Origin: JAHBNG01 sp039028975
GTDB lineage: Bacteria; Chloroflexota; Anaerolineae; Caldilineales; Caldilineaceae
Direction: 5' to 3'
DNA length: 64,000 nucleotides
Assembly (NCBI GenBank): GCA_039028975.1
Contig: JBCCHB010000020.1
Span: forward strand, 62,001-126,000
The notes under the pieces are model-generated. The model was not told the origin of the DNA, did not search any database, and saw only the letters and a program-made list of their open reading frames with translations. Within the stretch, counting starts at the first letter, position 1; the number at the start of each line of letters is the position of its first letter. Shown here piece after piece: positions 62,394 through 64,000 of the stretch. Position numbers and translations under genes: made by a program.

Positions 62394-62891
62394 CTAAGCC
62401 ATGCCTTCTACTCGCACCTTCAGTGCTCGATTGAACTCTACGTAGGATTGCATCATACCCCGTGCCATATGCGCCCCAATCACGTGTTCTAGCCCGCCCG
62501 TCAACTGGTCGGTTTGCAGAAAGCGAGTGCGGCCCTCTGGCAGTGGTTCGAGTTTGTAGATGTGGTGATCGGTCATTCCTGCCATGTACGGCAATGGGGC
62601 TGACCAACCAAACATCCGCCCTTCTTCAAAGTAGATGAGCGGATGAGTGAAGTCCTGGGCATGTTCGCCAATGCCCAATTTGAATGTGGCCGTGATGTTG
62701 CCATCTTTGCAAAAATCGCCCGTTAGATTGAGTAAGCCGGGACTCCATTCGGGTAGCTTACCCCAATCGGTCAGCACCGCCCACACTTTATCGGGGTGAG
62801 CATTGATGATCACTTCGGTGTGAATCAATACTGTGTGGCCTTCTCCCTTTTTTATTGTGCCACGTTCGCCGTCAAAAAATTGAAATGCCAT
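62394..62891 (-). CDS. SRPBCC family protein
   Basis: This 165-residue protein has the START-like SRPBCC fold: VIINAHPDKVWAVLTDWGKL, PEWSPGLLNLTG and later HIYKLEPLPEGRTRFLQTDQ with a C-terminal long helix. Such proteins bind hydrophobic ligands in a pocket; function here is unknown. It stands between the ABC remnant and the SDR gene. Confidence 0.86.
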   Translation of the reverse strand: MAFQFFDGERGTIKKGEGHTVLIHTEVIINAHPDKVWAVLTDWGKLPEWSPGLLNLTGDFCKDGNITATFKLGIGEHAQDFTHPLIYFEEGRMFGWSAPLPYMAGMTDHHIYKLEPLPEGRTRFLQTDQLTGGLEHVIGAHMARGMMQSYVEFNRALKVRVEGMA

Positions 62892-63333
62892 ACTGTTTTT
62901 CCTTCTGCGGGTTTAAGGTGATAGAGAGTATTCGGTAATTACTGCTTTAGTCCCTGGAGGCAATTATGCTTGTGTCCAGATTAACATGCCAGCCCCGCCA
63001 CGCTGAACAGTGCCACCAACTTGCTTGCTCGTTTGGAAGAGCAATGCGCTTTTCAGTTAGTTTTCCTGTTTGCTCACCAGTAACCGGACAATCAATCAGG
63101 ATTTGGGACCTTGTTTCTGGGCCTGTTTCGGTTTCATTGGGGTCTGAGATATTTGATGAGCCATTATCCACCTCTTATTCAAATGGTCAAACACGCTCTA
63201 AGGTCTCCATCGATATTTTAGGTTTTTTCACTGGTTAGCTTCCTCTCGACTCTTTGAGCATCATACGATTAATTGTTGCACCTATTTGTTGTGAGGGTTC
63301 AGCATATGGTTGATCAACTGATTATCAAAACGC
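62892..63333. other. Intergenic region
   Basis: About 440 bases. Two overlapping opposite frames (62947-63171 minus and 62966-63238 plus) have neither ribosome sites nor family resemblance. Nothing else is seen. Confidence 0.4.
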
Positions 63334-64000
63334 CTATTTTGGATCACTGAACATCATGTTGATCAAGGTCTTATCGAACAAATCGGTATTCTCTATTAAT
63401 TTTGAAGCCCAAATAGAACCCATCGCATCTGGATTTGGATGGTATCTTTTCCTCGGGTTGTCTGAATTGAATGCTTTAGAGACAACATTACTAATTGTTT
63501 CAACAGGGGCACCGTCATAAAAGCCTTTCTTAAAGTTGTACAAGTAATTTTCCATCGCTTTCCGGTAAACTTCGGCTTCAGGGTGTTCCATTGCTTTGTG
63601 CCAGGTGGGTTCACTAGCGTTGTAAAGCTCTGTGGGGATGAAGCCCGGTTCAACGAGGACAACTTTAATACCTGGGAATAGATGCATCATTTCACGACGT
63701 AGAGAATCGGCCAATGCTTCCGTTGCGTGCTTCGTTGCGGGATACCAACCCATCCCTGGCGGGGATACTTTACCTGCGCCGGAAGAAGTAAAGATAATAT
63801 GGCCGCTTCCCTCGGGAGCAGCATTTCTCATGTAAGGCAAAACGGCTTTTACCGTGCTAGCCATACCAAATACATTGACTTCAAATTGTCTTCGAGCCTC
63901 TTCTAATGACACCAACTCATACATGCCCATACAAGTATAGCCAGCATTGGCAAAAACACCATCAATTCTACCTTGTTCATCAAAGGCTTGTTTGGCCGCA
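63334..64000 (-). CDS. Short-chain dehydrogenase/reductase (5' end outside window)
   Basis: The C-terminal part of an SDR enzyme; the frame is open to the window end, where GRIDGVFANAGYTCMG gives the NAG motif. The catalytic motif is IIFTSSGAGKVSPPGMGWYP with Ser and Tyr, then ATKHATEALADSLRREM with the lysine. It uses NAD(P) to oxidise or reduce an unknown substrate. The nucleotide-binding N-terminus lies beyond the window. Confidence 0.9.
   Translation of the reverse strand, partial: AAKQAFDEQGRIDGVFANAGYTCMGMYELVSLEEARRQFEVNVFGMASTVKAVLPYMRNAAPEGSGHIIFTSSGAGKVSPPGMGWYPATKHATEALADSLRREMMHLFPGIKVVLVEPGFIPTELYNASEPTWHKAMEHPEAEVYRKAMENYLYNFKKGFYDGAPVETISNVVSKAFNSDNPRKRYHPNPDAMGSIWASKLIENTDLFDKTLINMMFSDPK

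Noticed and set aside
62947..63238. Overlapping opposite open frames near the right end
   Set aside because: Neither has a ribosome site, and they are mirror frames of one another with no family resemblance.
1..64000. tRNA or rRNA genes
   Set aside because: I looked for T-loop and rRNA-like sequences by eye and saw none; a tRNAscan or Rfam search would settle it.

Overview
This 64 kb window is bacterial chromosome of roughly even base composition with densely packed genes on both strands. The gene mix (phosphatidylcholine synthase-like enzyme, large GH3-like membrane protein, AI-2E/HAD fusion, MttB-family methyltransferase, several CaiB/FadB-type fatty acid genes, many short interspersed palindromic repeats) suggests a heterotrophic Chloroflexota bacterium, perhaps Caldilineae/Anaerolineae-like. 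That placement is inference; no rRNA, tRNA or CRISPR array was seen.

Layout. 1-3.8 kb: the end of an operon with a NitT/TauT-type ABC permease, its ATPase, a ureohydrolase, and HypA- and HypB-like nickel chaperones. The arrangement matches the nickel-dependent guanidine hydrolase system (GdmH with GhaA/GhaB) described in cyanobacteria. 3.8-10 kb: YchJ, a citryl-CoA lyase-like protein, a GalU-type nucleotidyltransferase and a 1,150-residue GHMP kinase/UDP-sugar pyrophosphorylase fusion. 10-25.4 kb: ECF sigma factor, NUDIX hydrolase, AI-2E transporter fused to a HAD phosphatase, signal peptidase I, a GH3-like membrane protein lacking its catalytic residues, phosphatidylcholine synthase, thioredoxin reductase, MurJ, small membrane proteins and an orphan OmpR-type regulator. 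26-34.7 kb: an amidohydrolase, a dipeptide-type ABC transporter (two permeases and a double ATPase) and a sulfatase, split by an opposite-strand two-gene nucleotidyltransferase module. 34.9-42.9 kb: a fatty acyl-CoA degradation cluster (FadB, thiolase, CaiB-type enzyme, acyl-CoA dehydrogenase, saccharopine-dehydrogenase-like enzyme) with an embedded VapBC-type toxin-antitoxin pair. 43.5-49.4 kb: MttB-family methyltransferase, an FMN/FAD demethylase-like oxidoreductase, a cupin and a DUF1295 membrane protein. 49.5-54.3 kb: a decayed region with two AraC remnants, a broken alpha/beta hydrolase and a frameshifted SDR. 54.5-64 kb: an intact AraC, LtrA, TetR, a two-subunit molybdenum hydroxylase, an ABC ATPase remnant, an SRPBCC protein and the end of an SDR gene.

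Three families of short palindromic repeats are scattered through the window. Family R1 (about 92-134 bp, ends TATA..GCCAGAAAA) has five copies. Family R2 (about 78-80 bp, ends GGAAYGAG/CTCGTTCC, flanked by TTA or TAA) has five. Family R3 (about 56 bp, ends TTGAAAAC/GTTTTCAA) has three plus a possible relic. One R2 copy sits inside the second gene of the nucleotidyltransferase module; removing 83 bp restores a single 183-residue reading frame, which is direct evidence that R2 moved as a miniature transposable element. An R1 copy lies inside the putative guanidine operon, between the two nickel-chaperone genes.
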